Positions 17,734 through 27,123 of a stretch of DNA of 64,000 bases are shown here, in pieces. Origin of the DNA: Pyruvatibacter sp. Lineage in GTDB: Bacteria > Pseudomonadota > Alphaproteobacteria > CGMCC-115125. The stretch covers positions 72,501 through 136,500 of the forward strand of contig NZ_JAVJSC010000003.1 in assembly GCF_040219635.1 (NCBI RefSeq), written 5' to 3'. Numbering within the stretch: position 1 is the stretch's first letter; every line of letters begins with the position of its first letter. Made by a program: the position numbers and the translations under genes. The notes under the pieces were generated by a model, which saw only the letters and a program-made list of their open reading frames with translations, made no database searches and had not been told where the DNA came from.

Positions 17734-19218
17734 TTAGCTGCGATAGTCCGCATTGATGGAGATATAGCCGTAGGTGAGGTCACAGGTATAAACCGTGGCT
17801 GCGCCCGGGCCGATGCCCACATCCACTTCGATCACAATTTCCTGGCCCTTGAGGTGCCTGGCGACGGGTGCTTCATCATAGCCTGCCACCGCCTGCCCCG
17901 CCTTTGCCACCTTGATGCCCCCGAAGCTGATAGCAAGTTTGTCGCGATCCGCAGGTTCACCCGCCTTACCCACAGCCATGACAACCCGGCCCCAGTTTGC
18001 GTCCTCACCGGCAATCGCCGTTTTGACCAGTGGTGAGTTGGCAATCGACATGGCAATGCGCCGCGCCGAGTTATGGCTTTCGCCGCCGGTTACGGTGATG
18101 GAAATGAACTTGGAGGCCCCTTCGCCATCGCGCACCACCTGCATGGCAAGGTCTTGCATCACGTCTGCCAGCGCCGCCCTGAACGCACGCAGCTTGGGGT
18201 CGCCGGGGCGGGTGATGGGCGCGTAGGGGGCTTTCTCACCATCGGGGCCACGGCCGGTTGCAAACAGCAGCACGGTGTCGCTGGTTGACGTATCGCTGTC
18301 CACCGTAATGGCGTTGAAACTATCGCGCAGATTGATGTCGAGCAGCGCCCCCAGCGTGCGTTGGGAGATCGCTGCATTGGTGAAAATGTAAGACAGCATT
18401 GTTGCCAGGTCAGGTGCAATCATGCCGGACCCTTTGGCGATGCCGGAGATCACAACAGGACTGCCGTCAATCTCGACGGTGCGCGACGATGCCTTGGGGA
18501 AGGTATCCGTCGTCATGATGGCCCGCGCGGCAGCTTCAAACCCGCCCGGCTGCAACGCATCAAACGCCGATGGCAATGCGGAAGTGATCTTTTCTGCCGG
18601 CAGTACTTCGCCGATCACGCCCGTTGAGCCGATGAACACATCTTTTTGGCGCACGCCTGCAAGTTTGGCGGCAGCAGCGGCGGTCGCCTTGACGGTGTCC
18701 ATGCCTGCCTTGCCGGTGAACGCATTGGAATTGCCGGATGTTGATACCAGCACCCGGCCTTCACCGCTTTCAAGATTAGTACGGCACCACTCAACGGGGG
18801 CCGATGCCGTGCGCGACCGCGTCAACGCGCCCGCAACCGTTGTGCCCGCGGGCATGACGGCGAGCAGCAGGTCTTCGCGGGTCTTGTATTTTATCTGTGC
18901 GCGCGCCGTGGCCATGGCAAGCCCGGGCACGTCAGCGACTTTGGGAAATGAAGCGGGCGCAAGCGGCGACACCGCCAGTGTTTTACCGGCGCTCTTTGTA
19001 GCGGGTTTGGCTTGCGTCTTGCGCGCACTTTTTGGCGGCGCGGACTTTCGCTGCGCAGGCTTGGCCCCACGGGCGGGAGTAGCCTTGCGGGCTGGTTTCT
19101 TTTTGGCAGCGCTTTTGCCGGTCGCGGAACGCAATGCCTTTTTGGCCTTCGAAAGTGTCTTGCGCGTAGGCTTTGCCTTGCCGGAAGAACCGGAACGTGA
19201 CGAGGATTTAGCTACCAT
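17734..19218 (-). CDS. argJ: Bifunctional glutamate N-acetyltransferase/N-acetylglutamate synthase with basic N-terminal tail
   Basis: ArgJ recycles the acetyl group in arginine synthesis, moving it from N-acetylornithine to glutamate. The 494-residue protein contains the full ArgJ fold from about residue 85 (VSPLAPASFP...), GNSNAFTG, FIGSTGVIGE, the KGSGMIAPDLATML self-cleavage site whose Thr becomes the nucleophile, and the C-terminal DLTYGYISINADYRS. Unusually, about 80 residues precede the domain, made of Lys, Ala, Ser, Pro and Arg (KSAAKKKPARKATPARGAKP), like a histone H1 tail. ATG 19218 is chosen over GTG 19257. Confidence 0.93.
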   Translation of the reverse strand: MVAKSSSRSGSSGKAKPTRKTLSKAKKALRSATGKSAAKKKPARKATPARGAKPAQRKSAPPKSARKTQAKPATKSAGKTLAVSPLAPASFPKVADVPGLAMATARAQIKYKTREDLLLAVMPAGTTVAGALTRSRTASAPVEWCRTNLESGEGRVLVSTSGNSNAFTGKAGMDTVKATAAAAAKLAGVRQKDVFIGSTGVIGEVLPAEKITSALPSAFDALQPGGFEAAARAIMTTDTFPKASSRTVEIDGSPVVISGIAKGSGMIAPDLATMLSYIFTNAAISQRTLGALLDINLRDSFNAITVDSDTSTSDTVLLFATGRGPDGEKAPYAPITRPGDPKLRAFRAALADVMQDLAMQVVRDGEGASKFISITVTGGESHNSARRIAMSIANSPLVKTAIAGEDANWGRVVMAVGKAGEPADRDKLAISFGGIKVAKAGQAVAGYDEAPVARHLKGQEIVIEVDVGIGPGAATVYTCDLTYGYISINADYRS

Positions 19219-19334
19219 GGGAAGGGTCACAAATGAGAGGGTTGGCGAGGACACCACTGTGTACGGACAATGCCTGCAATTTCAATTGCAAACCGACTGC
19301 AAAGTCAGGTCTGAAACGTCAGGTCTGTATGGCA

Positions 19335-20216
19335 CTACTCCTGCGACGGAACAATCTGCGGGCGGGTTGCGTTCTCACCGGGAAAGACCACCTCTGCCTC
19401 GTTGCGCACGCCTTCAATAAACGGTGCGGCCTTTTCTTCACGCAACTGCGCCTTGATGCCGTCTTTCACATCCTCAAAGGCCACAAGCTGCTGCGGACGC
19501 TTGTCCTCAACCTTGATGACGTGCCAGCCGAAGTCGGATTTGACCGGCGCTGAAATGCCGCCGGTTTCAAGCGCAAAAGCCGCCTTTGAAAACTCCGGCA
19601 CCATTCGGTCCGCCACGAAATAGCCAAGGTCGCCACCCTCCTTGCCGCTGGGGCCGGTGGAGACTTCCGCTGCCAGTTCGGCAAAACCCTCGCCCGCCTC
19701 AATACGCGCAATGACGGCAAGTGCTTCTTCCTCCGTGGCCACCAGAATGTGACGGGCACGGACTTCTTCTTCAAGTTCCACCTGCGCGACCTGTTTGTCG
19801 TAAAACGCCCGTGCTTCGTCGTCGCTTACGGCGTCCTGCAACTGGCGGGTCAGGTAAATGTCCCCCAGCGCCTTTTCAGTGGCAAACGCTACCTGCCGCA
19901 GCACGTCCGGGTCATCGGCGAGGCCGGCGTCGCGGGCGGCAGCCGCCAGCGCCTTGCGATCAACCATCAGGCTGACGAGATATTCAAACTTCACATCTTC
20001 CGGCACACCGCTGAGCTGCTGGGCCAGATCCTGTTCCGCCAGTGCAATGTCCGAGTAGCGGATTTCCGCGCCATCAACTGTCGCGATCACTTCGTCCACT
20101 ACATCAGGCGCTGCTTCCTCCTGAGCCAGAGCTGGCACGGTCGCCATAAACGCCGCCAGAACAAAACTGCCGAAAAAGGCGCGCACAGGGGTAAGCAAAA
20201 CAAGACCAGCGGACAT
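19335..20216 (-). CDS. Periplasmic PpiC-type peptidyl-prolyl isomerase / SurA-like foldase
   Basis: The 293-residue protein has a signal peptide (hydrophobic core about 10-27, likely cut after VPALA), a helical N-domain (about 45-140), one parvulin domain (about 145-245: ARHILVATEEEA, EGGDLGYFVADRMVPEF, VKSDFGWHVIKVEDKRP) and a short tail. Parvulins catalyse prolyl isomerisation and help fold outer membrane or secreted proteins. One parvulin domain rather than two puts it nearer PrsA/parvulin proteins than canonical SurA. It precedes argJ on the same strand and is divergent from secA. Confidence 0.9.
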   Translation of the reverse strand: MSAGLVLLTPVRAFFGSFVLAAFMATVPALAQEEAAPDVVDEVIATVDGAEIRYSDIALAEQDLAQQLSGVPEDVKFEYLVSLMVDRKALAAAARDAGLADDPDVLRQVAFATEKALGDIYLTRQLQDAVSDDEARAFYDKQVAQVELEEEVRARHILVATEEEALAVIARIEAGEGFAELAAEVSTGPSGKEGGDLGYFVADRMVPEFSKAAFALETGGISAPVKSDFGWHVIKVEDKRPQQLVAFEDVKDGIKAQLREEKAAPFIEGVRNEAEVVFPGENATRPQIVPSQE

Positions 20217-20388
20217 GCAAAAAACTCCGGTTCACGTGTAATTCAGGCGCAAAAGACACCATTATGCCTTAGGCGTTGAAACAAGGCCCATCTTCAGCAC
20301 GAAGCCGGGCTGCTCACAAGTCGCATTTATGACGGGTTTTCAGGCATTTATGGGGCACACGGTTAAGGCATAGCGCAGGCGCTTCGCG

Positions 20389-20416
20389 TTGACACGCCCA
20401 ATGCCCCCTACTATCT
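20389..20416 (+). promoter_or_regulatory. Putative sigma-70 promoter of secA
   Basis: TTGACA (20389-20394) is followed after 16 bases by CTATCT (20411-20416), close to the alphaproteobacterial housekeeping promoter pattern. It lies about 75 bp before the chosen secA ATG. Confidence 0.55.
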
Positions 20417-20491
20417 CTCGTGCGCGTCTTTCCCTGCTGTGGGGTAGGCGCGCCGCCCTCAGGTATCCCGCAGGTAAGGTTTCAATCGGTC

Positions 20492-23287
20492 ATGGTCTCC
20501 CTTGGAAGTATCACCAGAAGCATTTTCGGCTCCGCCAATGACCGGCAGCTGCGCAAGTACCAGCAAAAAGTTGACCTCATCAATGCGCTGGAGCCTGAAC
20601 TCGAAGCGCTGAGCGATGCGCAACTGCTGGCGCGCACCGATGAGTTTCGTGAAGAAATCAAGAACGGTGCCACTCTTGACGACCTGCTGGTGCCAGCCTT
20701 CGCCACCGTGCGCGAAGCCGCCAAGCGTACACTGGGTCAGCGCCACTTCGATGTGCAGTTGATCGGCGGCATGGTGCTGCACGATGGCCGCATTGCCGAG
20801 ATGAAAACCGGCGAAGGCAAGACGCTGGTGTCAACACTTGCCGCCTACCTCAACGCCCTTCCTGGTGACGGCGTGCATGTGGTGACCGTCAACGACTATC
20901 TGGCTGAACGCGACTCAAAGTGGATGGGGCAGGTGCATGAGTTTTTGGGCCTGCGCGTCGGCGTCATTCTGCATGCCATGGATGATACCGCCCGCCGCCA
21001 TGCCTATGGCGCCGACATCACCTACGGCACCAACAACGAACTCGGCTTCGACTATCTGCGCGACAACATGAAATATTCGCTGGCCGAAATGACCCAGCGC
21101 GGCCACAAGTTTGCGATCATCGATGAAGTGGACTCGATCCTCATCGACGAAGCCCGCACGCCGCTGATTATTTCAGGCCCCACAGAAGACAATTCCGACC
21201 TGTACACAACCGTTGATGGCTTCATTCCCCTGCTCAGCGAAGAACATTACGAGCTGGACGAAAAGCAGCGCACCTCGGCGCTCACCGAAGAAGGCAACGA
21301 ATATCTGGAGAAAATCCTGCGCGAAGCAGACCTTCTGCGCGGCGACAATCTCTATGACATCGAGAACGTCTCGATCGTCCACCACATCAATCAGGGCCTC
21401 AAGGCCCACAAGCTGTTCCAGCGCGACAAGGACTACATCGTCAAGAACGGCAAGGTGGTGATTATTGACGAGTTCACCGGCCGTATGATGGAAGGTCGTC
21501 GCTACTCGGACGGCATGCATCAGGCGCTGGAAGCCAAAGAGCGTGTCACCATCCAGCCGGAAAACATCACGCTGGCGTCGGTCACCTTCCAGAACTATTT
21601 CCGCCTGTATGAAAAACTCGGCGGCATGACCGGCACGGCACAAACCGAAGCCGACGAGTTTCTGGACATCTACAAGCTGGAAGTATCCGCCATTCCCACC
21701 AACGTGGACGTGGCGCGCATCGACGAAGACGACGAGGTCTATCGCACGGCAAAGGAAAAATACGAGGCCATTGTCGAACTGGTAAAGGACTGCGTTGAAC
21801 GCGGCCAGCCGGTTCTGGTGGGCACGACATCTATCGAGAAATCCGAGATGCTGGCGGACTTCCTGAAGAAAAAGAAGGTGCCCCACAATGTGCTGAACGC
21901 CCGCTTCCATGAGCAGGAGGCGATGATTGTGGCGCAGGCGGGTGTACCGGGCGCTGTTACCATCGCCACCAACATGGCCGGTCGCGGCACCGACATTCAG
22001 CTTGGCGGCAACGCCGACATGCGCATTGAAAACGAACTGGGCGATATGGTGGAAGGCCCGGACCGGGACGCCAGGGAAGCAAAAATCCGCGCCGAGGTTG
22101 CCGAGCTCAAGAAAACCGCTTTGGAGGCTGGCGGTCTGTATGTCTGCGCCACCGAGCGCCACGAAAGCCGCCGCATCGACAACCAGTTGCGTGGCCGTTC
22201 GGGCCGTCAGGGCGACCCCGGCCACTCGAAGTTCTTCTTGTCACTCGAAGACGATCTGATGCGCATCTTCGGCACCGATCGCATGGACGGCGTGCTGCAG
22301 AAGCTGGGTCTTGAAGAAGGCGAGGCGATTGCGCATCCGTGGATCAACCGGGCGCTGGAGCGTGCGCAGTCCAAGGTGGAAGCGCGCAACTTCGACATCC
22401 GCAAGAACCTGCTCAAATACGATGACGTGATGAATGACCAGCGCAAGGTCATTTTTGAACAGCGCATTGAACTGATGCATGAAAAAGACCTGTCGGAAAC
22501 CATCGCCGACATGCGCCACGAAGTAGTGGACGAACTGGTGGCCACGCATATTCCTGAAAAGGCGTATGCGGAACAATGGAATGCCACCGGCCTGCGCGAA
22601 GACGCACTGAAATATCTCAACCTCAGTATTCCGGTTGAAGAATGGGCGGCTGAGGAAGGCATCGCCAACGAGGAAATACATGACCGCCTGCGCCGTGCGG
22701 CGGATCAGGTCTTTGCGCGCACCGCCTCGCAGGTGGGCCCGGACATCATGCGCCAGGTTGAAAAGAGCGTGCTGCTGCAAACGCTGGACAATCACTGGCG
22801 CGAACATTTGCAGATGCTTGACCACCTCCGCCACACCATCGGGCTGCGCGGCTATGGCCAGCGCGACCCGCTGAACGAGTACAAGACGGAAGCCTACGAG
22901 CTGTTTGAAAGCCTGCTGCACCGGCTTCGCCAGGAGGTGACGGCCAAGCTGATGCATCTTGAAATCCGCAAGGCAGACGACGTGCCGCCGCTTGAAGACC
23001 AGCCGCTGCCCAAAATGGAAGCCCACCACATGGACCCGGCAACCGGCCGCGATGAAATGATGGATGCAGACATTGCGGCGTCCCGCGCTGCCCGTCAGGC
23101 ACCCGGCAGTGGCGGCGGAGGCGGCAATACGATGTTGGCTGAACGCCCCTCCGGCACCGTGCGCAACAACCCCGGCACGGCACTTGACCCCAACGACACA
23201 TCAACCTGGGGCAAAGTCGCCCGCAACGCGCCGTGCCCGTGTGGCTCCGGCAAGAAATACAAACACTGTCACGGAGCCGTGGCGTAG
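20492..23287 (+). CDS. secA: Preprotein translocase ATPase SecA
   Basis: SecA drives post-translational export of unfolded preproteins through SecYEG. The 931-residue protein has NBD1 with MKTGEGKTLV (K110), the DEVDSILIDEARTPLIISGP segment, the preprotein cross-linking domain, NBD2 (GTTSIEKSEML, NMAGRGTDIQLGGN, RGRSGRQGDPG) and the helical scaffold domain. The C-terminal zinc tail CPCGSGKKYKHCHG binds SecB and lipid. ATG 20492 (MVSLGSITRSIFGS) matches the family start; an upstream in-frame ATG at 20420 adds 24 unlikely residues. A strong terminator follows. Confidence 0.97.
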   Translation: MVSLGSITRSIFGSANDRQLRKYQQKVDLINALEPELEALSDAQLLARTDEFREEIKNGATLDDLLVPAFATVREAAKRTLGQRHFDVQLIGGMVLHDGRIAEMKTGEGKTLVSTLAAYLNALPGDGVHVVTVNDYLAERDSKWMGQVHEFLGLRVGVILHAMDDTARRHAYGADITYGTNNELGFDYLRDNMKYSLAEMTQRGHKFAIIDEVDSILIDEARTPLIISGPTEDNSDLYTTVDGFIPLLSEEHYELDEKQRTSALTEEGNEYLEKILREADLLRGDNLYDIENVSIVHHINQGLKAHKLFQRDKDYIVKNGKVVIIDEFTGRMMEGRRYSDGMHQALEAKERVTIQPENITLASVTFQNYFRLYEKLGGMTGTAQTEADEFLDIYKLEVSAIPTNVDVARIDEDDEVYRTAKEKYEAIVELVKDCVERGQPVLVGTTSIEKSEMLADFLKKKKVPHNVLNARFHEQEAMIVAQAGVPGAVTIATNMAGRGTDIQLGGNADMRIENELGDMVEGPDRDAREAKIRAEVAELKKTALEAGGLYVCATERHESRRIDNQLRGRSGRQGDPGHSKFFLSLEDDLMRIFGTDRMDGVLQKLGLEEGEAIAHPWINRALERAQSKVEARNFDIRKNLLKYDDVMNDQRKVIFEQRIELMHEKDLSETIADMRHEVVDELVATHIPEKAYAEQWNATGLREDALKYLNLSIPVEEWAAEEGIANEEIHDRLRRAADQVFARTASQVGPDIMRQVEKSVLLQTLDNHWREHLQMLDHLRHTIGLRGYGQRDPLNEYKTEAYELFESLLHRLRQEVTAKLMHLEIRKADDVPPLEDQPLPKMEAHHMDPATGRDEMMDADIAASRAARQAPGSGGGGGNTMLAERPSGTVRNNPGTALDPNDTSTWGKVARNAPCPCGSGKKYKHCHGAVA

Positions 23288-23345
23288 ATACTGCGACCAG
23301 CTGATGCGTGCCTTCGCCGCGCACCAAAAACTGGTCGAGGAATAC

Positions 23346-23380
23346 AAAAAGGGCCGCAGCAATTACTGCGGCCCTTTCTC
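23346..23380. terminator. Bidirectional rho-independent terminator after secA
   Basis: A perfect 12-bp stem AAAGGGCCGCAG (23348-23359) pairs with 23366-23377 around a 6-nt loop, with an A-run before and TTTCT after. It separates secA from the converging MFS gene. Confidence 0.88.
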
Positions 23381-23397
23381 ATTTCCGATACTACCCG

Positions 23398-24741
23398 TTA
23401 CTCAGCCGGCGTCGCCGCCGCCTGCGCCTTGATGCGCACGAGATGCCGCCCTGCCAGGTAGTAGTGCCAGGCACCCCACACAGCAGCGAACGACAGGATC
23501 AGCAGCGAGTAGCGCAGAGACTCCTTGCCGAACTCCGGCGCAAGCACGTCGCTAAGAATACCCACCGCCTGCGGCCCCAGGCCCATGCCGACAAGGTTCA
23601 CGATGAACAGCATGATGGCGGATGCCAGAGCCCGCATCTTGAGCGGTGCCCGCGTCTGGATCATGGCAAAGCTTGGGCCAAGGTAAAATGCCCCCAGCAG
23701 CAGCGTCGGCAGATAGACGATGAGTGCAATGGTGAGGTTGGTCTCGAGGAAAAACCACACCACCAGAGGTGCTGCGGCCAACATGCCAACCGACACGATC
23801 CACATGCCGCCCGCGACATGTTTTTGCGTTGCCCGGTCAGCCATACGGCCACCCATGAACGCGCCGAGCCCGCCAAAGATGCCGATCGCAAAGGCCAGGT
23901 ACGTGCCCACTTCAATCAGCGACATGCCGTGACTGCGGATGAAGAATGCCGCAATCCAGGTGGTGCCGCCATAACCAACAAAGGCCACCAGCATGATGCC
24001 AAACACGACGTTGCGCGACACGGGGTCTGACAGCAGGTGCTTGAAGCCGATAACGATCTCGCCCCACATCTTCGACCAGTCGATGGGCTCAGGATCTGAA
24101 GGCTCAAGCCCGTCAGCGGCACCGCGCTGGGGCTCAATCATGGTGTAGCGCACCAGCACTGCAATGATGAGGCCGGGCAGGCCAACAACAAAGAACGCCG
24201 CCCGCCAGCCGTAGTATTCAGCCACATAGGCCCCGGCGAGGAAGCCGATCATGATACCGAAATAAATACCCAGCGAATAAATGCCCAGCGCCCCGGCGCG
24301 TTCCTTTTCCGGGTACATGTCGGCGAGCATCGAGTGTGCAGGGGGTGACGCGCCCGCTTCCCCCACACCCACGCCGATCCGCGCGATGGCCAGCGTCCAA
24401 AAGCCAATTGCCAGCCCGCCCAGCGCCGTCATCAAGCTCCAGATGGCAACCGCGATGGCAATGATGTTGCGCCGGTTCCAGCGGTCCGCCAGAAACGCAA
24501 CCGGCATACCCAGAGTTGCGTAAAACAGAGCGAACGCGAGGCCGGTCATGAACCCCATCTGCGTGTCTGACAAACCCAGATCAAGTTTCACCGGCTCAAG
24601 CAGCACGCCCATGATCTGCCGGTCCACGAAGCTGGACGTATAGACAACCACAAGCATGAATAGCGCATAGCGGCGATAGCCTGGCGTGATGCCGGGCACA
24701 CCCGTTCCGCCAGGTGCCCCGGCGGATGTTTGCTCACTCAT
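23398..24741 (-). CDS. MFS transporter, spinster-like (first paralogue)
   Basis: The 447-residue protein has about 12 transmembrane helices and major facilitator motifs: FLADRWNRRNII after helix 2 and GVGVGEAGASPPAHSMLADMYPEKERAGALGIYSLG around helices 4-5, the latter typical of spinster-like transporters. The start is fixed by GGAGGAG six bases before ATG 24741. Substrate is unknown. The next gene upstream is a close paralogue with the same helix layout. Both sit near two epoxide hydrolases, which hints at lipid or xenobiotic traffic. Confidence 0.88.
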   Translation of the reverse strand: MSEQTSAGAPGGTGVPGITPGYRRYALFMLVVVYTSSFVDRQIMGVLLEPVKLDLGLSDTQMGFMTGLAFALFYATLGMPVAFLADRWNRRNIIAIAVAIWSLMTALGGLAIGFWTLAIARIGVGVGEAGASPPAHSMLADMYPEKERAGALGIYSLGIYFGIMIGFLAGAYVAEYYGWRAAFFVVGLPGLIIAVLVRYTMIEPQRGAADGLEPSDPEPIDWSKMWGEIVIGFKHLLSDPVSRNVVFGIMLVAFVGYGGTTWIAAFFIRSHGMSLIEVGTYLAFAIGIFGGLGAFMGGRMADRATQKHVAGGMWIVSVGMLAAAPLVVWFFLETNLTIALIVYLPTLLLGAFYLGPSFAMIQTRAPLKMRALASAIMLFIVNLVGMGLGPQAVGILSDVLAPEFGKESLRYSLLILSFAAVWGAWHYYLAGRHLVRIKAQAAATPAE

Positions 24742-24809
24742 AAAGAACTCCTCCCAACGCGCCGCCATAAAAGGCGCGCGCGCTCCCTTATTCCCCCGGA
24801 TGATCCGAT

Positions 24810-26126
24810 TTACCTAGCGTTCGCACTGACCAGGTGCTTGCCCGCAAGGTAATAGTGAAAACCGCCCCATATGCTGATGAAAGACAACAGCAGCAAGGCA
24901 TACCGAAGTGACTCCTGCCCGTATGCGGGTGCCAGCGCATCGCTCAGCACGCCCACCGCCTGCGGCCCAAGGCCCAGACCAATTATGTTGAGAATGAACA
25001 GCATGATGGCAGAACTCAAGGCCCGCATATGCACCGGAGCGCGGGTCTGGATCATGGCAAAGCTTGGCCCCAGATAGAACGCGCCCAGCAACACGGTGGG
25101 AATGTAGATGATGAGCGCCACGCTCGTGTCCACTTCCAGAAAGAAGAACACGATGATAGGCGCGGCTATGAACTTGGCAGCGGCCACAATCCACAAGGTC
25201 CAGCGCGCGTCTTTGGCCCCCAGACTGTCTGCCAGCCGACCGCCGGTGATCGCGCCGATGACACCGGCCCCGCCGATGACGGCAGCCAGATATTGTCCCA
25301 CCTCAATCAACGACATGCCGTGGCTGCGAATGAAGAACGCGGCTCCCCAGTAAGCCCCGCCATAGCCGACAAACGACACCAGCGTGACGCCGATCACCAC
25401 GTGGCGCGAAACCTTGTCGCCCCACAAATGCCTGAACCCGGCTGCCACTTGTGTCTTGGCGCTGGCCCAGTCAATGGGGCCGACGGGTGCGGCAATCTTG
25501 CCGTCGGAGTGTCCGCGTGGTGGTTCCTTCAATGTGAACCGCACAAGCAGCGCGATCAAAAGCCCCGGTGCGCCCACCACGATAAACGCCATACGCCAGC
25601 CATAGTCATGCGCCACATACGCGCCCACCAGAAAGCCGACCATAATGCCGATGTAAACGCCGAGCGCATAAATCGCCAATGCACCCGAACGTTGCTCGGC
25701 GGGATACAGATCAGCAATCATCGAGTGCGACGGCGGGCTGGAGCCTGCTTCCCCCACGCCAACACCAACGCGGGCAAATGCCAGCGACCAGAACCCCACC
25801 ACAAACGCACAGGCAACCGTCATGAAGCTCCATGCAGTGACCGCGATCGAGATGATGTTGCGGCGGCTCCAGCGATCCGCCAGAAACGCGATGGGAATGC
25901 CCAGCGTTGCGTAAAAAATGCCAAACGCAATGCCGCCCAGAAAACCCATCTGGGTATCAGTCAGCAAAAACTCGTTGCGGATCGGCTCAAGCAGCACGCC
26001 CATGATCTGCCGGTCCACATAGCTGGATATGTAGGCAAGCAGCAGCACAAACAGCGCATAGCGACGGTAGGCGGGCGTTATCTCGACGGCGGCCTGTGGC
26101 AACGCCGACGGTGTTGTATCGCTCAA
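24810..26126 (-). CDS. MFS transporter, spinster-like (second paralogue)
   Basis: The 438-residue protein closely resembles its downstream neighbour along its whole length (shared YVDRQIMGVLLEP, GVGVGEAGSSPPSHSMIADLYPAEQRSGALAIYALGVYIGIM, RSHGMSLIEVGQYLA). I place the start at TTG 26126 (LSDTTPSALP), because GGGAGAGA lies five bases upstream and the position matches the paralogue's start. Reading further upstream gives 46 residues unlike the family. The gap to the first paralogue is 68 bp, so the two probably form one transcript. Confidence 0.86.
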   Translation of the reverse strand: MSDTTPSALPQAAVEITPAYRRYALFVLLLAYISSYVDRQIMGVLLEPIRNEFLLTDTQMGFLGGIAFGIFYATLGIPIAFLADRWSRRNIISIAVTAWSFMTVACAFVVGFWSLAFARVGVGVGEAGSSPPSHSMIADLYPAEQRSGALAIYALGVYIGIMVGFLVGAYVAHDYGWRMAFIVVGAPGLLIALLVRFTLKEPPRGHSDGKIAAPVGPIDWASAKTQVAAGFRHLWGDKVSRHVVIGVTLVSFVGYGGAYWGAAFFIRSHGMSLIEVGQYLAAVIGGAGVIGAITGGRLADSLGAKDARWTLWIVAAAKFIAAPIIVFFFLEVDTSVALIIYIPTVLLGAFYLGPSFAMIQTRAPVHMRALSSAIMLFILNIIGLGLGPQAVGVLSDALAPAYGQESLRYALLLLSFISIWGGFHYYLAGKHLVSANAR

Positions 26127-26319
26127 TATGTCTCTCCCCCGGAGCCCTGACAGCCCCTTGTATCTTTGGCTGCTGGGCAGCCACGCGGCAGTTTTTTGCC
26201 GTTCTAAGCCGCAAACTGTAGGCGCTGTCTGGCCAAAACAACACCCATCCCTTTTGCCACACACCAGATTTTAACCCTGGCTCTGCTATTTATGGTTGTG
26301 TTTTGTCACCCGACACTAT

Positions 26320-26333
26320 GCAAACGTGTTTGC
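26320..26333. promoter_or_regulatory. Short palindrome before the PAS-like gene
   Basis: GCAAAC and GTTTGC flank a 2-bp centre (26320-26333), ending just before the AGGGAGAG ribosome site of the next gene. It could be an operator; it also lies in the divergent region shared with the second MFS gene. Confidence 0.35.
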
Positions 26334-26348
26334 CAGGGAGAGCGCCGG

Positions 26349-26996
26349 ATGTCCGAATTACGCCTGGCCAATGCCAACAAAGCCCTGCTTGCCCGCTGGC
26401 ATGCAGGGCGCGAAGGTCTGCATCTGCCGCGTCTCCCGGGCTCATACTTCAGCAAGCATGACAAAACTGCTGCTCATGTTGCCATTGAAGCGCGCACATC
26501 GGACGGGCAGGTTCGCATTGCGTATGCGGGTGACGCCATTACCATGCTGATGGGTGTTGATCTCACCGGCACGTCATGCATCAGCGCCTTTGGCGCTGAA
26601 GGCTGCGACGACCTGCAAAATCTGCTGGCCCATCGCTGGCTGACACCGGTGATTGTGCATTCAACCAGCAACGTTCCGACCTACGACGGCGGACTTGTGC
26701 AGCTGGAGTTTCTGAAACTGCCTTTCATGGTCAAGTCCATGACAGCGCTGGCTTACGTCGTAGGCATTGTGAAAACAGCTTCTGATTACGAAGCTGATAG
26801 CGGTGCCACCGCCCCGGACGGAAAAACCGTTTTGCGTGTGGCCGGGCAGATGAAAGACCGAACGACCCTGCTGCGGGATTTGCACGACCCCATCACCCTG
26901 CAAAAAATATCGACACCCCTCTCAATCCCGCCACATAACGCCATGCCCAGCCTGTTGGCGCATGTGGCAGACCACTCTGCTTCCAAAGCGGGCTGA
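26349..26996 (+). CDS. Probable PAS-like domain protein, function unknown
   Basis: The 215-residue protein starts at ATG 26349 behind AGGGAGAG. The middle stretch VRIAYAGDAITMLMGVDLTGTSCISAFG, followed by a helix and a LVQLEFLKLPF strand region, resembles the PAS_5-type sensor proteins common in Rhodospirillales and relatives. No output domain or membrane helix is visible. I recognise the fold only tentatively. It lies between the divergent MFS pair and the epoxide hydrolase pair, so it may sense a ligand handled by this block. Confidence 0.5.
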   Translation: MSELRLANANKALLARWHAGREGLHLPRLPGSYFSKHDKTAAHVAIEARTSDGQVRIAYAGDAITMLMGVDLTGTSCISAFGAEGCDDLQNLLAHRWLTPVIVHSTSNVPTYDGGLVQLEFLKLPFMVKSMTALAYVVGIVKTASDYEADSGATAPDGKTVLRVAGQMKDRTTLLRDLHDPITLQKISTPLSIPPHNAMPSLLAHVADHSASKAG

Positions 26997-27073
26997 AGCG
27001 GGCAAGTTGAAGGGAAACGGCGGCTGCCATAAAACAGGTGTGTCGGGCAATCAAACGCCAACCTGCCCGTGCG

Positions 27074-27091
27074 GTTGAACCGATGTTCAAC
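27074..27091. promoter_or_regulatory. Palindromic operator candidate before the epoxide hydrolase pair
   Basis: GTTGAAC (27074-27080) and GTTCAAC (27085-27091) are perfect 7-bp inverted arms around a 4-bp spacer. The site lies 32 bp before the start of the first epoxide hydrolase. The size and symmetry suit a dimeric repressor. No repressor gene is next to it. Confidence 0.45.
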
Positions 27092-27123
27092 TCAAACAAA
27101 ACATGCTTCGGCAGGGACACACC

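Noticed and set aside
21173..22225. 350-codon open frame antisense to secA, and similar long antisense frames in clpB, cobS and the MFS genes
   Set aside because: They mirror well-supported genes with strong protein families. Long antisense frames are expected in GC-rich coding DNA. Their translations look unlike proteins.
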